64,000 nucleotides of DNA from Phycisphaerae bacterium. Lineage in GTDB: Bacteria; Planctomycetota; Phycisphaerae; Phycisphaerales; UBA1924. The translations under genes and the position numbers were made by a program. The stretch lies in NCBI GenBank assembly GCA_016794925.1, contig JAEUIW010000011.1:69875-133874 (forward strand). Reading direction: 5' to 3'. The notes under the pieces were generated by a model, which ran no database searches, was not told where the DNA came from, and saw only the letters and a program-made list of their open reading frames with translations. Shown piece after piece: positions 37,618 to 45,894 of this stretch (the first letter of the stretch is position 1; each line of letters begins with the position of its first letter).

Positions 37618-37872
37618 ATGGGTGCGCAGAGACTGGACAACATGGCCAAGATCAAGCTCGGAGTCGCGGGGGGAATTCTCGCCGTTGCGGGCGTGCTGAT
37701 CGCCAACGCGGCGGGCATCATCGACCTTTCGAAGGTCTTCGGCGGCTCCGCCCCGCCCAAGGTGAAGTCGGCCGAGGTCATCAACGAGAAGCAGCTCGAA
37801 AAGGCCAACGCAGAGGTCGAAAAATGGGAGGAAGAGAATTCCAGCCCCGAGGCGATCCGCACCGGCTCCTGA
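37618..37872 (+). CDS. Small one-helix membrane protein, paralogue 1
   Basis: An 84-residue protein. AAGGAG precedes the ATG by 7 bases, so the start is well supported. A single hydrophobic helix (KLGVAGGILAVAGVLIANAA) is followed by GIIDLS and a charged, acidic helical tail (NEKQLEKANAEVEKWEEEN). It is clearly related to the next gene in helix and the IID/INLS motif. The topology suggests one anchor with an exposed coiled coil. It trails the divergent permease by 81 bases and is likely part of the same transcription unit. Confidence 0.75.
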   Translation: MGAQRLDNMAKIKLGVAGGILAVAGVLIANAAGIIDLSKVFGGSAPPKVKSAEVINEKQLEKANAEVEKWEEENSSPEAIRTGS

Positions 37873-37951
37873 GGACCCGCGTCCCGACCCGGCAACGTGT
37901 CGCCGAACCAGCCCACCACGCGACCCGCTCGCGTTCGCGGAGCATCAAACG

Positions 37952-38194
37952 ATGGCGTCCAAGGACCTCGATATGGCCTCGAAGATCAAGCTGGCCGTGG
38001 CGCTGGTGGTGCTCGCGGCGGCGGGCCTGCTGATCGCCAACCAGTTCGGGCTCATCAACCTTTCGGGCCCCCCAAAGGTGGATCAGGGCAAAAACCCCAT
38101 GACCACCGAGGAGCAGAAGAAGGCCGAGAAGGAGCTCGAGGAGATGGAAGAAGAGGCCAAACAAAACCCCGAATCGATCCCCGCACGGGGCTGA
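37952..38194 (+). CDS. Small one-helix membrane protein, paralogue 2
   Basis: An 80-residue protein paralogous to the preceding one: MASKIKLAVALVVLAAAGLL followed by IANQFGLINLS and an acidic coiled-coil tail (EEQKKAEKELEEMEEEAKQN). An inner ATG (37973) is also possible. The shared pattern is KIKL, a helix ending IAN, then G[IL]I[DN]LS, then a proline-containing PPKV and the acidic tail. A tandem duplication next to the permease argues that these are small accessory subunits. Convergent with the GT4 gene. Confidence 0.75.
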   Translation: MASKDLDMASKIKLAVALVVLAAAGLLIANQFGLINLSGPPKVDQGKNPMTTEEQKKAEKELEEMEEEAKQNPESIPARG

Positions 38195-38217
38195 ACGGGC
38201 GTTCGGTGACCCTCGCT

Positions 38218-39765
38218 TCAGGCCGAGCGTGAACGTCCCAGCCGCTGCGCGTCGATCGCCTGCCGGTACACCTGCACGCACTTCGTGGCGGCCCCTTCCC
38301 ACGTGAGCTTGCGCAGCTCGAACGATCCGTGCTCACGCATGGTCCTGCCCAGCGGCGGGTGGCGCAGCACCGCGACGATCTTGTTCGCCATCTCGTCGAT
38401 GTCCCAGAAATCGACCTTCAGCGCGTGCGTGAGAACCTCGCTCACGCCCGACTGCTTCGAGATGATCACCGGCACGTCGTTGCGCATGGCCTCGAGCGGC
38501 GCGATGCCGAACGGCTCGCTCACGCTGGGCATCACGTAGCAGTCCGCCATGCGGTAGATGCGGTCCACCTGCGGCCCGCGCAGGAAGCCCGCGAACAGCA
38601 CCCGGTGCCCGATCCCCAGCGCCGCGGCCTCCTCGATCATCCGCACCGCCATGTCCCCGGACCCGGCCACCACGAACTTCGCGTCCGGCACCTTCTCCAG
38701 CACCCGCTTGGCGGCGCGGATGAAATACTCGGGCCCCTTCTGCATCGTGATCCTGCCCAGGAACAGCACGATCCGGTCGCGGGTCCGGATCGATGTCCCG
38801 TCGGCGGGTTGCGCCGACGCCGAATCGATGCCGTTGTACACCACCTCGATCCGCGACGGGTCGATCCCGTAACGGCCGACGCAGATCGAGCGCGTCAGGT
38901 TCGACACCGCGATCACGCGCAGCGCCGAGAGCATCCCGCGCCGCTCGATGTCGTACACGCGCTGATTGACGTGCTCGCCCGAGCGGTCGAACTCCGTCGA
39001 ATGCACGTGGACCACCAGCGGCTTGCCGCTCGCGCGCGCCAACGCGATTCCCGCCGGGTACGTCAGCCAATCGTGCGCGTGGATCACGTCGAACCGCCGG
39101 CCCCGCGTCAGGCCCACGCACAGCCGCGCATACCGCTCCGCGTCGCCGACCAGGTCCCCCATGTACCCGTGCCCCGCGCCCGACTGCACCACCCACGAGC
39201 CCCCTCCCGATCCCGCTCCGCTTTCGGTCCCGTCATCCCAATCCCCCAGCTCGTCCTCACCCGCCGTGCCCACGAGACCGGATTCCGCTCCCGCCACCGC
39301 CGCGCCCTCGATCGCGGACCCGGCACGACGGGCCCGACCCCCGACCGCCCCACCCGCCCCGTACGGGCTGCGGAACCGCGCCGGCACACCCAGCAAGCGG
39401 GCACGACGGAAGCCCGGTGCCACGCCCGGCATCCCCACCGCCGATCGCGGACCATCCGCTCCGACACTATCCCCACCGTCCCCATCCGCTCCAACGCCCC
39501 CCGCGCGCTCCGATTCGCTCGCTGTTGACGACCGCGTCGCACCCGTCTCGCCCCCCCGCCACCCCTCACCCGAGGCGGTCGGAGATTCCGAATCCGGGCT
39601 CAGCAGCGTGATGTGCGACGCCGCGGATCGGTCCACGGGGCGCGGCAGAACGAACAGCACCTCCTGACCCAGGCGGTCCAACGCCTTGGTCAAGCCATAG
39701 CACGCCGTGCCCAGACCTCCGGCGATGAACGGCGGAAATTCCCAACCCAGCATCAGTATCCGCAT
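38218..39765 (-). CDS. GT4-family glycosyltransferase, glycogen-synthase-like
   Basis: A 515-residue glycosyltransferase. The GT4 fold begins MRILMLGWEFPPFIAGGLGT and carries VIHAHDWLTYPAGIA, VVYNGIDSA, VLFLGRITMQKGPEYFI and the donor-site region PSVSEPFGIAPLEAM, with the conserved Glu-X7-Glu spacing. GGAG lies about 9 bases before this ATG. Between the N-terminal strand block and FDVIHAHDW is a low-complexity insertion of about 120 residues (Gly/Ser/Ala/Asp-rich) that is not typical. Convergent with the small paralogue genes; next to an unknown gene. Confidence 0.88.
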   Translation of the reverse strand: MRILMLGWEFPPFIAGGLGTACYGLTKALDRLGQEVLFVLPRPVDRSAASHITLLSPDSESPTASGEGWRGGETGATRSSTASESERAGGVGADGDGGDSVGADGPRSAVGMPGVAPGFRRARLLGVPARFRSPYGAGGAVGGRARRAGSAIEGAAVAGAESGLVGTAGEDELGDWDDGTESGAGSGGGSWVVQSGAGHGYMGDLVGDAERYARLCVGLTRGRRFDVIHAHDWLTYPAGIALARASGKPLVVHVHSTEFDRSGEHVNQRVYDIERRGMLSALRVIAVSNLTRSICVGRYGIDPSRIEVVYNGIDSASAQPADGTSIRTRDRIVLFLGRITMQKGPEYFIRAAKRVLEKVPDAKFVVAGSGDMAVRMIEEAAALGIGHRVLFAGFLRGPQVDRIYRMADCYVMPSVSEPFGIAPLEAMRNDVPVIISKQSGVSEVLTHALKVDFWDIDEMANKIVAVLRHPPLGRTMREHGSFELRKLTWEGAATKCVQVYRQAIDAQRLGRSRSA

Positions 39766-39886
39766 GGCCCACGCTCCACGTCCGATTCCTCTGCCCGACG
39801 CAACGACCACGCCCCGGGCCCGACGGTCCACGCGACCCGCCGTCGATCGCAGCCTGATCCCCGTCGCTTCCGCCGCCGGCCGCGAC

Positions 39887-40375
39887 TCAACCGTTCCCGG
39901 GCCCGGCCGCCATGTCGCCCAGACGCCGGAAACACGCCTCGTACGCCAGCAGGAGCACGCACACGCGCTCGGCATCCGGCGGCGAACCCGTCAGCGCGGC
40001 CGGCAGCGGCGACGAGAACGTGAACAGCTTGTCCTCACTGCGGTAGTGATCCACCTTGAGCTCGACGCCGTCCACCCCCAGCTCGATCAGTTCGTCGGCC
40101 AGCAACTCCTCGATGTGGTCGCCGGTGTGCTCCAGATCCGATTCCACCGATTCGCTCAGCCATCGGTCCGGCGTCACCATGCTCAATCGCAGCCCGGCCG
40201 CCTCCGTGTCCAGCCGATAGAACGCGGGAGCGGACGACTCCTTTGCGGCACACTCCAGCCGTGGCCCGGCCACCCCCACCCCCGACACCACCGCGCCGAA
40301 CACGCCCGACGCGCGCGCGCGCGCCGCCACGGCGTCGAGCAACGCGGCGGAGGAGGCGACGGCGGGTCGGGTCAT
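39887..40375 (-). CDS. Hypothetical protein
   Basis: A 162-residue cytoplasmic protein of unknown function. AAGGAG seven bases before this ATG sets the start. It begins MTRPAVASSAALLDAVAARA and contains RLDTEAAGLRLSMVTPDRWL and ESDLEHTGDHIEELLADELI, with LKVDHYRSEDKLFTFSSPLP before a helical end. This alternation of acidic helices and strands suggests a small alpha/beta domain. No catalytic motif is visible. It lies upstream of the GT4 gene (121 bases) and may be co-transcribed. Confidence 0.7.
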   Translation of the reverse strand: MTRPAVASSAALLDAVAARARASGVFGAVVSGVGVAGPRLECAAKESSAPAFYRLDTEAAGLRLSMVTPDRWLSESVESDLEHTGDHIEELLADELIELGVDGVELKVDHYRSEDKLFTFSSPLPAALTGSPPDAERVCVLLLAYEACFRRLGDMAAGPGNG

Positions 40376-40617
40376 CACAGACTCCTTACATGCGCGAGTT
40401 CCGAGTCGGGCAACTGGCACTCACGACCCCGGCACACATTCGGACCACCACCAAGGAGGAGGCTCCCCCCGGTTGACGGGTGCCGGATGGAATTCAGGGG
40501 CCCGTAGCGTAGGCCCGGACCGCACCCGCACCCAACTCTGCCGGCTCGACTCGAACGCCGCCGGGGACTAGCCTCCTCCCCACGAGACGATCCGGCGCAC
40601 GGGTTCCGGCGCGTCAC

Positions 40618-40701
40618 GCCCAGGTGGCGAAATTGGCAGACGCACTACCTTGAGGTGGTAGCGCCCGCAAGGGCATGGAGGTTCGACTCCTCTCCTGGGC
40701 A
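40618..40701 (+). tRNA. tRNA-Leu (anticodon GAG)
   Basis: Acceptor arms GCCCAGG and CCTGGGC pair fully with discriminator A. The D arm is GCG/CGC, the anticodon stem CTACC/GGTAG encloses TTGAGGT (anticodon GAG, reading CTC/CTT leucine codons), the long variable arm has GCCC/GGGC with loop GCAA, and the T arm is GGAGG/CCTCT around TTCGACT. The long variable arm is typical of Leu. The 3' CCA is not encoded (TTG follows). A single copy in the window. Confidence 0.95.
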
Positions 40702-41119
40702 TTGCCGGACCGCCCCGACGCCCGCCACCGGGCTTGGTACTGCGCGCACGCCGACCGGCCGTTCCCGCGGCACGGTCCCCACGGTCGCCCGCCTCCGGCT
40801 CGACCCGACACCATCCTCAAACGCGCGGCCGCACGTCTTTCCCAACCACGAGCGGTGGAGTCCCCGTTCCGGTCCGACGCCCTCGGGCGACCGCTTCGCG
40901 GTACCGCACGCACGTTCGGCGTGAATAACCCAGCCGACCACCGGAACAGCCCTCCGAACCCGGACCGCGGCCCCGACTTCCGTCGCCCGAGCGTCGGGAC
41001 TCTCAAGCGCCACGCGAACGTGGCCGATAGACCCCGGCAAACGTGCGCCCGTGTCCCCGCGACGCGGCGGAAACCCGGGGCGCGATTCGGACCGGCGGCG
41101 TCGGACGGGAGCGAAGCAC
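40702..41119. other. Gene-free region between tRNA-Leu and cheW
   Basis: A 418-base stretch. Open frames in several registers lack ribosome binding sites and recognisable products. The 3' ends of tRNA genes are common integration sites, but I see no integrase or repeat of the tRNA end here. It must contain the promoter of the chemosensory operon; no clear -10 is visible. Confidence 0.4.
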
Positions 41120-41623
41120 ATGAGCCCCATCATCACGGCCCAACCGCGCGAGCGCGCGACCGACCGCGGCGCCGCGATCGCGCAGTACGTCGTCTTCGGG
41201 CTGGGCGACGAGGAATTCGCCGTCGACATCCTGGCGGTGCAGGAGATCAGCCGCCCGACCGCGCTCACGCGCGTGCCGCGCGCCGCGCGCGGCGTCGAGG
41301 GCGTGATCAACCTGCGCGGCCGCGTGATCCCCGTGGTGGACGCGCGAGCCCGCCTCGGGATGCCGTCCCCCGTCGCCGCGGGCGACGAGCGATCGCGGAT
41401 CATCGTCGTCGGCGTCGGCGGACGCACGCTCGGGTTCATCGTGGACCGCGTGCACGAGGTGCTCCGCGTCGGCGCCGCGCAACTCGAGCCCGCGCCGGCG
41501 AGTGAATCGGGCGCGGGCGTCGTTTCGGGCGTTGCGCGCCCGGCCGACCGCATGATCGCCGTGCTGGATCTGGACCGGCTCTTCGGCACGATGGACGCCG
41601 CGTGCCCGATCACGCGAGGGTGA
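41120..41623 (+). CDS. cheW: Chemotaxis adaptor CheW
   Basis: A 167-residue CheW, the scaffold that couples receptors to the kinase CheA. The start is the ATG with GGGAG about 8 bases upstream. The domain reads QYVVFGLGDEEFAVDILAVQ, EISRPTALTRVPRAARGVEG and VINLRGRVIPVVDARARLGM, all CheW hallmarks (VPxxxxGVINLRGxVIPVVD). FIVDRVHEVLRV closes the second half. It is the first gene of an operon with cheR, cheA, cheX and cheY in the same direction. The methyl-accepting receptors are not in the window. Confidence 0.93.
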   Translation: MSPIITAQPRERATDRGAAIAQYVVFGLGDEEFAVDILAVQEISRPTALTRVPRAARGVEGVINLRGRVIPVVDARARLGMPSPVAAGDERSRIIVVGVGGRTLGFIVDRVHEVLRVGAAQLEPAPASESGAGVVSGVARPADRMIAVLDLDRLFGTMDAACPITRG

Positions 41624-41625
41624 AG

Positions 41626-42531
41626 ATGGGCGCAGGCCCGGGAAAGGACGCACGCGCCATGCCGCCGACGACGCCCGACGTTCCCATGACCGACCCGCAG
41701 TTCCTGTGCCTGGCGGGGATCATCCACGAACGCTCGGGCATCCGGCTCGCGCCGGCCAAGAAGCACGTGCTCGAGTCACGACTGGGCGCGCGCCTCGGCG
41801 AACTCGGGCTCGACGACTACGACCAGTACGCGACGTTCCTGACCATCGGCCCGTACCGCGACGACGAGTTCCAGGAGATGTTCGGCCGGATCGCGGTCAA
41901 CGAGAACTCGTTCTTCCGCAATCAGCCGCAGCTCGAGCTCTTCGAGAAGCGGCTCCTCGCACGCCTGATCGAGTCGCGCTCGGCCCGGAAGCGACTGCGG
42001 ATCTGGTCCGTCGCCTGCTCCACCGGCGAGGAGCCGTACACGCTCGCGATCCTGGCGCACCGCACGCTGGGCGTGCGGCTGCCCGACTGGCGGGTCGAGG
42101 TGCTCGGCACCGATCTCTCTGAGAAGGCGCTCGAGACCGCCCGCGCGGCCCGATACGGCGCATCGTCGCTCGCCGCCGTCGGCCCCCTGAACCGGCGCCG
42201 CTACTTCCACCAGGAGGGAGAAACCTACCACGTCGCCACCTCCATCCGGTCGATGGTCGCATTCGAGACGCAGAACCTGAAGGACCGGCTCGCGGCCCGG
42301 AGGCACGGCGCGTGGGACGCCATCTTCTGCCGCAACCTCCTCTCCGAGCTCGACGACGCCACCCACCGCGACGCCCTGGCGTTGTTCGACGAACAGCTCG
42401 CCGAGGACGGTTGCCTGCTCATCGGGCACAACGAGACGCTCCGCGACTCCGACGGCCGCTTCGAGCCCCTCCCGGTGCCGCGCGCGTTCGCGTACCGGAG
42501 GGCCGACGCCCACGCGACTCCACCGGAATGA
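41626..42531 (+). CDS. cheR: Chemotaxis methyltransferase CheR
   Basis: A 301-residue CheR. It methylates glutamates of receptors using S-adenosylmethionine. The motifs are NENSFFRNQPQLELF, then IWSVACSTGEEPYTLAI (the SAM-binding loop) and DAIFCRNLLSELDDATHRDA, ending LAEDGCLLIGHNETL. The start follows cheW by 2 bases with GAGGG upstream; MTDPQFL at 41686 is an alternative. The ATG at 42528 overlaps the stop. No cheB is present in the window, so the demethylation partner is missing or elsewhere. Confidence 0.93.
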   Translation: MGAGPGKDARAMPPTTPDVPMTDPQFLCLAGIIHERSGIRLAPAKKHVLESRLGARLGELGLDDYDQYATFLTIGPYRDDEFQEMFGRIAVNENSFFRNQPQLELFEKRLLARLIESRSARKRLRIWSVACSTGEEPYTLAILAHRTLGVRLPDWRVEVLGTDLSEKALETARAARYGASSLAAVGPLNRRRYFHQEGETYHVATSIRSMVAFETQNLKDRLAARRHGAWDAIFCRNLLSELDDATHRDALALFDEQLAEDGCLLIGHNETLRDSDGRFEPLPVPRAFAYRRADAHATPPE

Positions 42532-42563
42532 TCACCCGTTCCGCCCGCGAGGAAACCGATCCC

Positions 42564-44852
42564 ATGCCGGAACACGAGATCGATCCGGGGCTCACCGCGG
42601 AATTCGTCGCCGAATCGGCCGAGCGGCTCGACCAGGCCGAACGCGACCTGGCCGCGCTCGACCGAACGCCCGAAGACCGCGCCCTCATCGACGGGATCTT
42701 CCGCTCCCTGCACACCATCAAGGGCAACGCCTCCTGCCTGCGTTTCACCGAGCCCGCCGCGCTCGCCCACGCCGCCGAGACGGCGCTGCACGCCGCGCGT
42801 ACGGGACGCGTGCGCCTCGGCCCCTCCCTGCTCGACCTGCTCCGAGCCGGCGTCGATGCGCTCCGCACGCAGCTCGCGGACATCGATCGCGGGGGACCGA
42901 TCACGCCCGCCGACGACGCCCTGCTGCGCGCCCTGGGCGCCATCCCCGCGCCCGAGGCGCCCGACCGCTCGCCCGCCCCGCCCAGCACCGACGCCGCGGC
43001 GCACGCCGAGCACGCCCTCGACGCGATCGCCGCGGGGCTCGACACGCTCGCCAGGGATGTTCGCGTCGCGCCCGCTCCGGACCGGGAGTCGCCCCTCGAA
43101 CTTCCCTCCAACAAGGAGAGCCTCGTCGAGATTCTCGCGGCGGATCTGCGCGAGACGCTCGCCGGCGTGGACATCGAGCTGAGCCGCCTCGCGCGCGCGG
43201 CCGATCACGCCGACGCCGCGGCCCGGCTCGCCGACCTCTGCGAGGGCGTCGCCCGGTCGCTGGATTTCTTCGGACTGGGACGATGCGCGGCCGGCGCCCG
43301 GGCCCTGATGTCCGTCGGCCGCGCCGCCCCGCTCGCACCCGAGACCCGGACCGCCACGGACGAGATCATGCGGCTGCTGCGGGACCAGTGCGGAGCGCTC
43401 ACGCGCCGGGTCGTGCTGGATCGCCCCATCGACGCCGCCCTCCGCGCCCTGGCGGACGCCGCGCCCCCTCGCACGGCCCCGGGCTCGGTATCAACACCCC
43501 TTCCCCACGCGCCGACGATCGACGCCGCGCCACGCGACGAAGCCCCGTGCGCGACCGATACGCGCGCCCGAGCATCCCCCGCCGCGACGCCCCGTGCGCC
43601 GTCCGTGCGCGTGGACGTGGCCCGGCTCGATGCGCTGCTGGACCTGGCCGGCGAAACCGTGCGCGAGAGCCGGCGCGTCACGGCGCTGGCCCGCGCGGCC
43701 CGCCACGAGCGGCCCGAATCGGACGTGACCGAGGCGGTGGCGCGCGCCGCCGAGAACCTCCACCACACCGGCTCGCTGCTCCGATCCGCGGCCATGCGCG
43801 TCCGCCTGCAGCCGTTCGACCGGATCTTCTCGCGGTTCCCGCAACTCGTCCGCGACCTCGCCCGCACGCTGGGCAAGAGCCTCGCGCTCCACGTGGAGGG
43901 CGCCGCGACCGAGGCCGACCGATCCGTCGTCGAAGCCCTGGCCGACCCCCTGGTTCACCTGATCCGCAACGCCGCCGACCACGCCATCGAACCGCCCGAC
44001 GCTCGGCGGGCCGTCGGCAAGCCGCCCACCGGCTCCCTCACGCTCAGCGCCGAAACGGACGGCGGCGCCGTGCGCGTGCGCGTGGCCGATGACGGCCGGG
44101 GCCTCTGCCGCCGCCGCATCGTGGAAAAGGCCGTCGAAATGGGGATGCTCTCACGCGACCGGGCCGATGCCATGTCCGATCGGGAGATCCACCGCCTTGT
44201 CTTCGCCCCGGGGTTTTCCACGGCCGCGCAGGTCAGCGGAGTTTCCGGACGCGGCGTGGGCATGGATGTGGTTCGCGCCACCATCGAGCGCCTCGGGGGA
44301 TCCGTCGAACTCGACAGCACGGAAGGCCGCGGCACCACGGTGACGATCACCCTCCCGCTCACGCTGGTGGTGATCAACGCCCTGCTGGTACGCGTGCGGG
44401 GCACGACGGGCACGCCCGATCTTCCTCCCAGCTCGCTGCCCGAAGAGGTTTACGCACTCCCGGTCGCCAGCGTGGTCGAGGTCATGAACCTCGCCGACAC
44501 GCAGCGCCGCACCATCCGCGCGCGCCCGGTGGTTATCCGGCCCGACGGAGTGCTGCCGCTGATCGACCTGCGCGAAGCGCTGGGCGCGGCCGTGTCGCCC
44601 GCGACCGACACCGACGCCGACACCGAGCACCCCTCGTTTGTGGTCGTGCTGCGATCGAATGGGACGCGCATAGGACTTCTTGTTTCCCGTCTTATCGGGC
44701 GGAGCGAAATCGTCGTCAAGCCGCTGGATGCACTCGCCGAAGGGAAGGGTCCGGTGTGCGGCGCGACCGTGCGCGATGACGGCGGCGTGAGCCTCATCCT
44801 CGACCCCGACCGGCTCGTCGCCCCGGCCCGGATGGGCGAGTCGCCCGCGTGA
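42564..44852 (+). CDS. cheA: Chemotaxis histidine kinase CheA
   Basis: A 762-residue CheA. The P1/HPt domain has the phospho-acceptor His50 in SLHTIKGNASCLRF. A Pro/Ala-rich linker takes the place of P2. P3 dimerisation is around VDVARLDALLDLAGETVRES, and the P4 kinase has the N box HLIRNAADHAIEPPDARRAV, G1 ADDGRGL and GRGVGMDVV. The C-terminal P5 (CheW-like) reads YALPVASVVEVMNL and VLPLIDLREALG. AGGAAA lies 9 bases before this ATG; an ATGA overlap with cheR at 42528 is a possible alternative start, twelve residues longer. It phosphorylates CheY. Confidence 0.92.
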   Translation: MPEHEIDPGLTAEFVAESAERLDQAERDLAALDRTPEDRALIDGIFRSLHTIKGNASCLRFTEPAALAHAAETALHAARTGRVRLGPSLLDLLRAGVDALRTQLADIDRGGPITPADDALLRALGAIPAPEAPDRSPAPPSTDAAAHAEHALDAIAAGLDTLARDVRVAPAPDRESPLELPSNKESLVEILAADLRETLAGVDIELSRLARAADHADAAARLADLCEGVARSLDFFGLGRCAAGARALMSVGRAAPLAPETRTATDEIMRLLRDQCGALTRRVVLDRPIDAALRALADAAPPRTAPGSVSTPLPHAPTIDAAPRDEAPCATDTRARASPAATPRAPSVRVDVARLDALLDLAGETVRESRRVTALARAARHERPESDVTEAVARAAENLHHTGSLLRSAAMRVRLQPFDRIFSRFPQLVRDLARTLGKSLALHVEGAATEADRSVVEALADPLVHLIRNAADHAIEPPDARRAVGKPPTGSLTLSAETDGGAVRVRVADDGRGLCRRRIVEKAVEMGMLSRDRADAMSDREIHRLVFAPGFSTAAQVSGVSGRGVGMDVVRATIERLGGSVELDSTEGRGTTVTITLPLTLVVINALLVRVRGTTGTPDLPPSSLPEEVYALPVASVVEVMNLADTQRRTIRARPVVIRPDGVLPLIDLREALGAAVSPATDTDADTEHPSFVVVLRSNGTRIGLLVSRLIGRSEIVVKPLDALAEGKGPVCGATVRDDGGVSLILDPDRLVAPARMGESPA

Positions 44853-44907
44853 GGGCCCTCCCGCCGCGACCAGTCCCTTGCTTCCGACAGGAAGGACCGC
44901 GCCACGC

Positions 44908-45405
44908 ATGGATCACACATTCACCAGACCCTTCGCCCGGAGCATCCAGAACGTCTTCTCGATGATGATGCAACTGCCGGTCACCATCGGCACGCCTCGG
45001 TTCGAGGAACACGAGGACGATCGCTTCGACGTGTCGGGCAGCATCGGCATGAGCGGCGATATCGCCGGATCGGTGACGCTCGCGCTCTCCAGCTCCACGG
45101 CGTGCCGCCTGGTGGCCCTCCTCTCGGGCGAAGCGAGCGAGCCCGACAGCCCGGAATTCTCCGACGCGGTCGGCGAACTCGTCAACATGGTCTGCGGGCA
45201 CGCCAAGGGGATGTTCGTCGGGCAGCGCATCAGCATCTCGTGCCCGAGCGTGATCGTCGGCCGCGGCCACACCGTGGTGCGCTCCGGAAAGGCGCCCTGC
45301 GTGGTCATCCCGTGCGCGTGCGACTGCGGCGATCTGATCATCAAGGTCGCCCTGCAGACGCGCCGAGCGGCCGCCCCGCTCCCCCTCGCCGCGTCCCCGG
45401 CCTGA
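44908..45405 (+). CDS. cheX: CheX family chemotaxis phosphatase
   Basis: A 165-residue protein of the CheC/CheX/FliY class. CheX removes phosphate from CheY-P. The conserved Glu and Asn of the catalytic pair appear in DAVGELVNMVCGHAKGMF (ExxN), after SVTLALSSSTACRLVALLSG. Start: the ATG giving MDHTFTRPFARSIQNV; GGAAGGA lies about 12 bases upstream. It is 55 bases after cheA and 21 before cheY, so phosphatase and target are together. Confidence 0.9.
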   Translation: MDHTFTRPFARSIQNVFSMMMQLPVTIGTPRFEEHEDDRFDVSGSIGMSGDIAGSVTLALSSSTACRLVALLSGEASEPDSPEFSDAVGELVNMVCGHAKGMFVGQRISISCPSVIVGRGHTVVRSGKAPCVVIPCACDCGDLIIKVALQTRRAAAPLPLAASPA

Positions 45406-45426
45406 GCACCATCGAAGGACACTCCC

Positions 45427-45807
45427 ATGCGAATCCTCCTGGTCGACGACTCCAAGACGATGCGCAACATCCAGAAATCCGTGCTCGCGCAGCTTGGGTA
45501 CACCGCCGTTCAAGAGGCGTGCGACGGCCAGGATGCGCTCGCCAAGGCCCCGGGCTTCCGTCCGGACCTGCTGCTCGTTGACTGGAACATGCCCAGGATG
45601 GACGGGCTCGCGTTCGTCAAGGCCTTCCGCCTCGTCAACCGGACCGCGCCGATCATCATGGTCACCACCGAGAGCGAACGCTCGCGCGTCATCGAGGCCA
45701 TCAAGGCGGGCGTCAACAACTACGTCATCAAGCCGTTCACCCCCGATCTGCTCTCCCAGCGCATCAGCGAGACCCTGTCCCGGTTCCAGGCCGTCGCCGC
45801 GGCCTGA
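45427..45807 (+). CDS. cheY: Response regulator CheY
   Basis: A 126-residue single-domain receiver, with phospho-acceptor Asp52 in LLLVDWNMPRMDGL, the acidic pair Asp7/Asp8 in MRILLVDDSK, Thr80 in IIMVTTES and Lys102 in NNYVIKPF. It has no output domain, so it acts by binding a motor or effector. CheA is the likely kinase and CheX its phosphatase. The last gene of the operon. No flagellar genes occur in the window, so the output is not known. Confidence 0.93.
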   Translation: MRILLVDDSKTMRNIQKSVLAQLGYTAVQEACDGQDALAKAPGFRPDLLLVDWNMPRMDGLAFVKAFRLVNRTAPIIMVTTESERSRVIEAIKAGVNNYVIKPFTPDLLSQRISETLSRFQAVAAA

Positions 45808-45894
45808 ACCGGGCCCGGCGGCGCCGCGTATTTCCGCTCGGCCCCTGCCCGGTGCCAGTGGATCCTCCGGGGGCAGCGGGCACAGAATGCTCCG

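Noticed and set aside
40618..41119. tRNA-Leu as a possible integration site
   Set aside because: No integrase, no second copy of the tRNA 3' end and no change in GC content follow; cheW begins normal chromosomal DNA.
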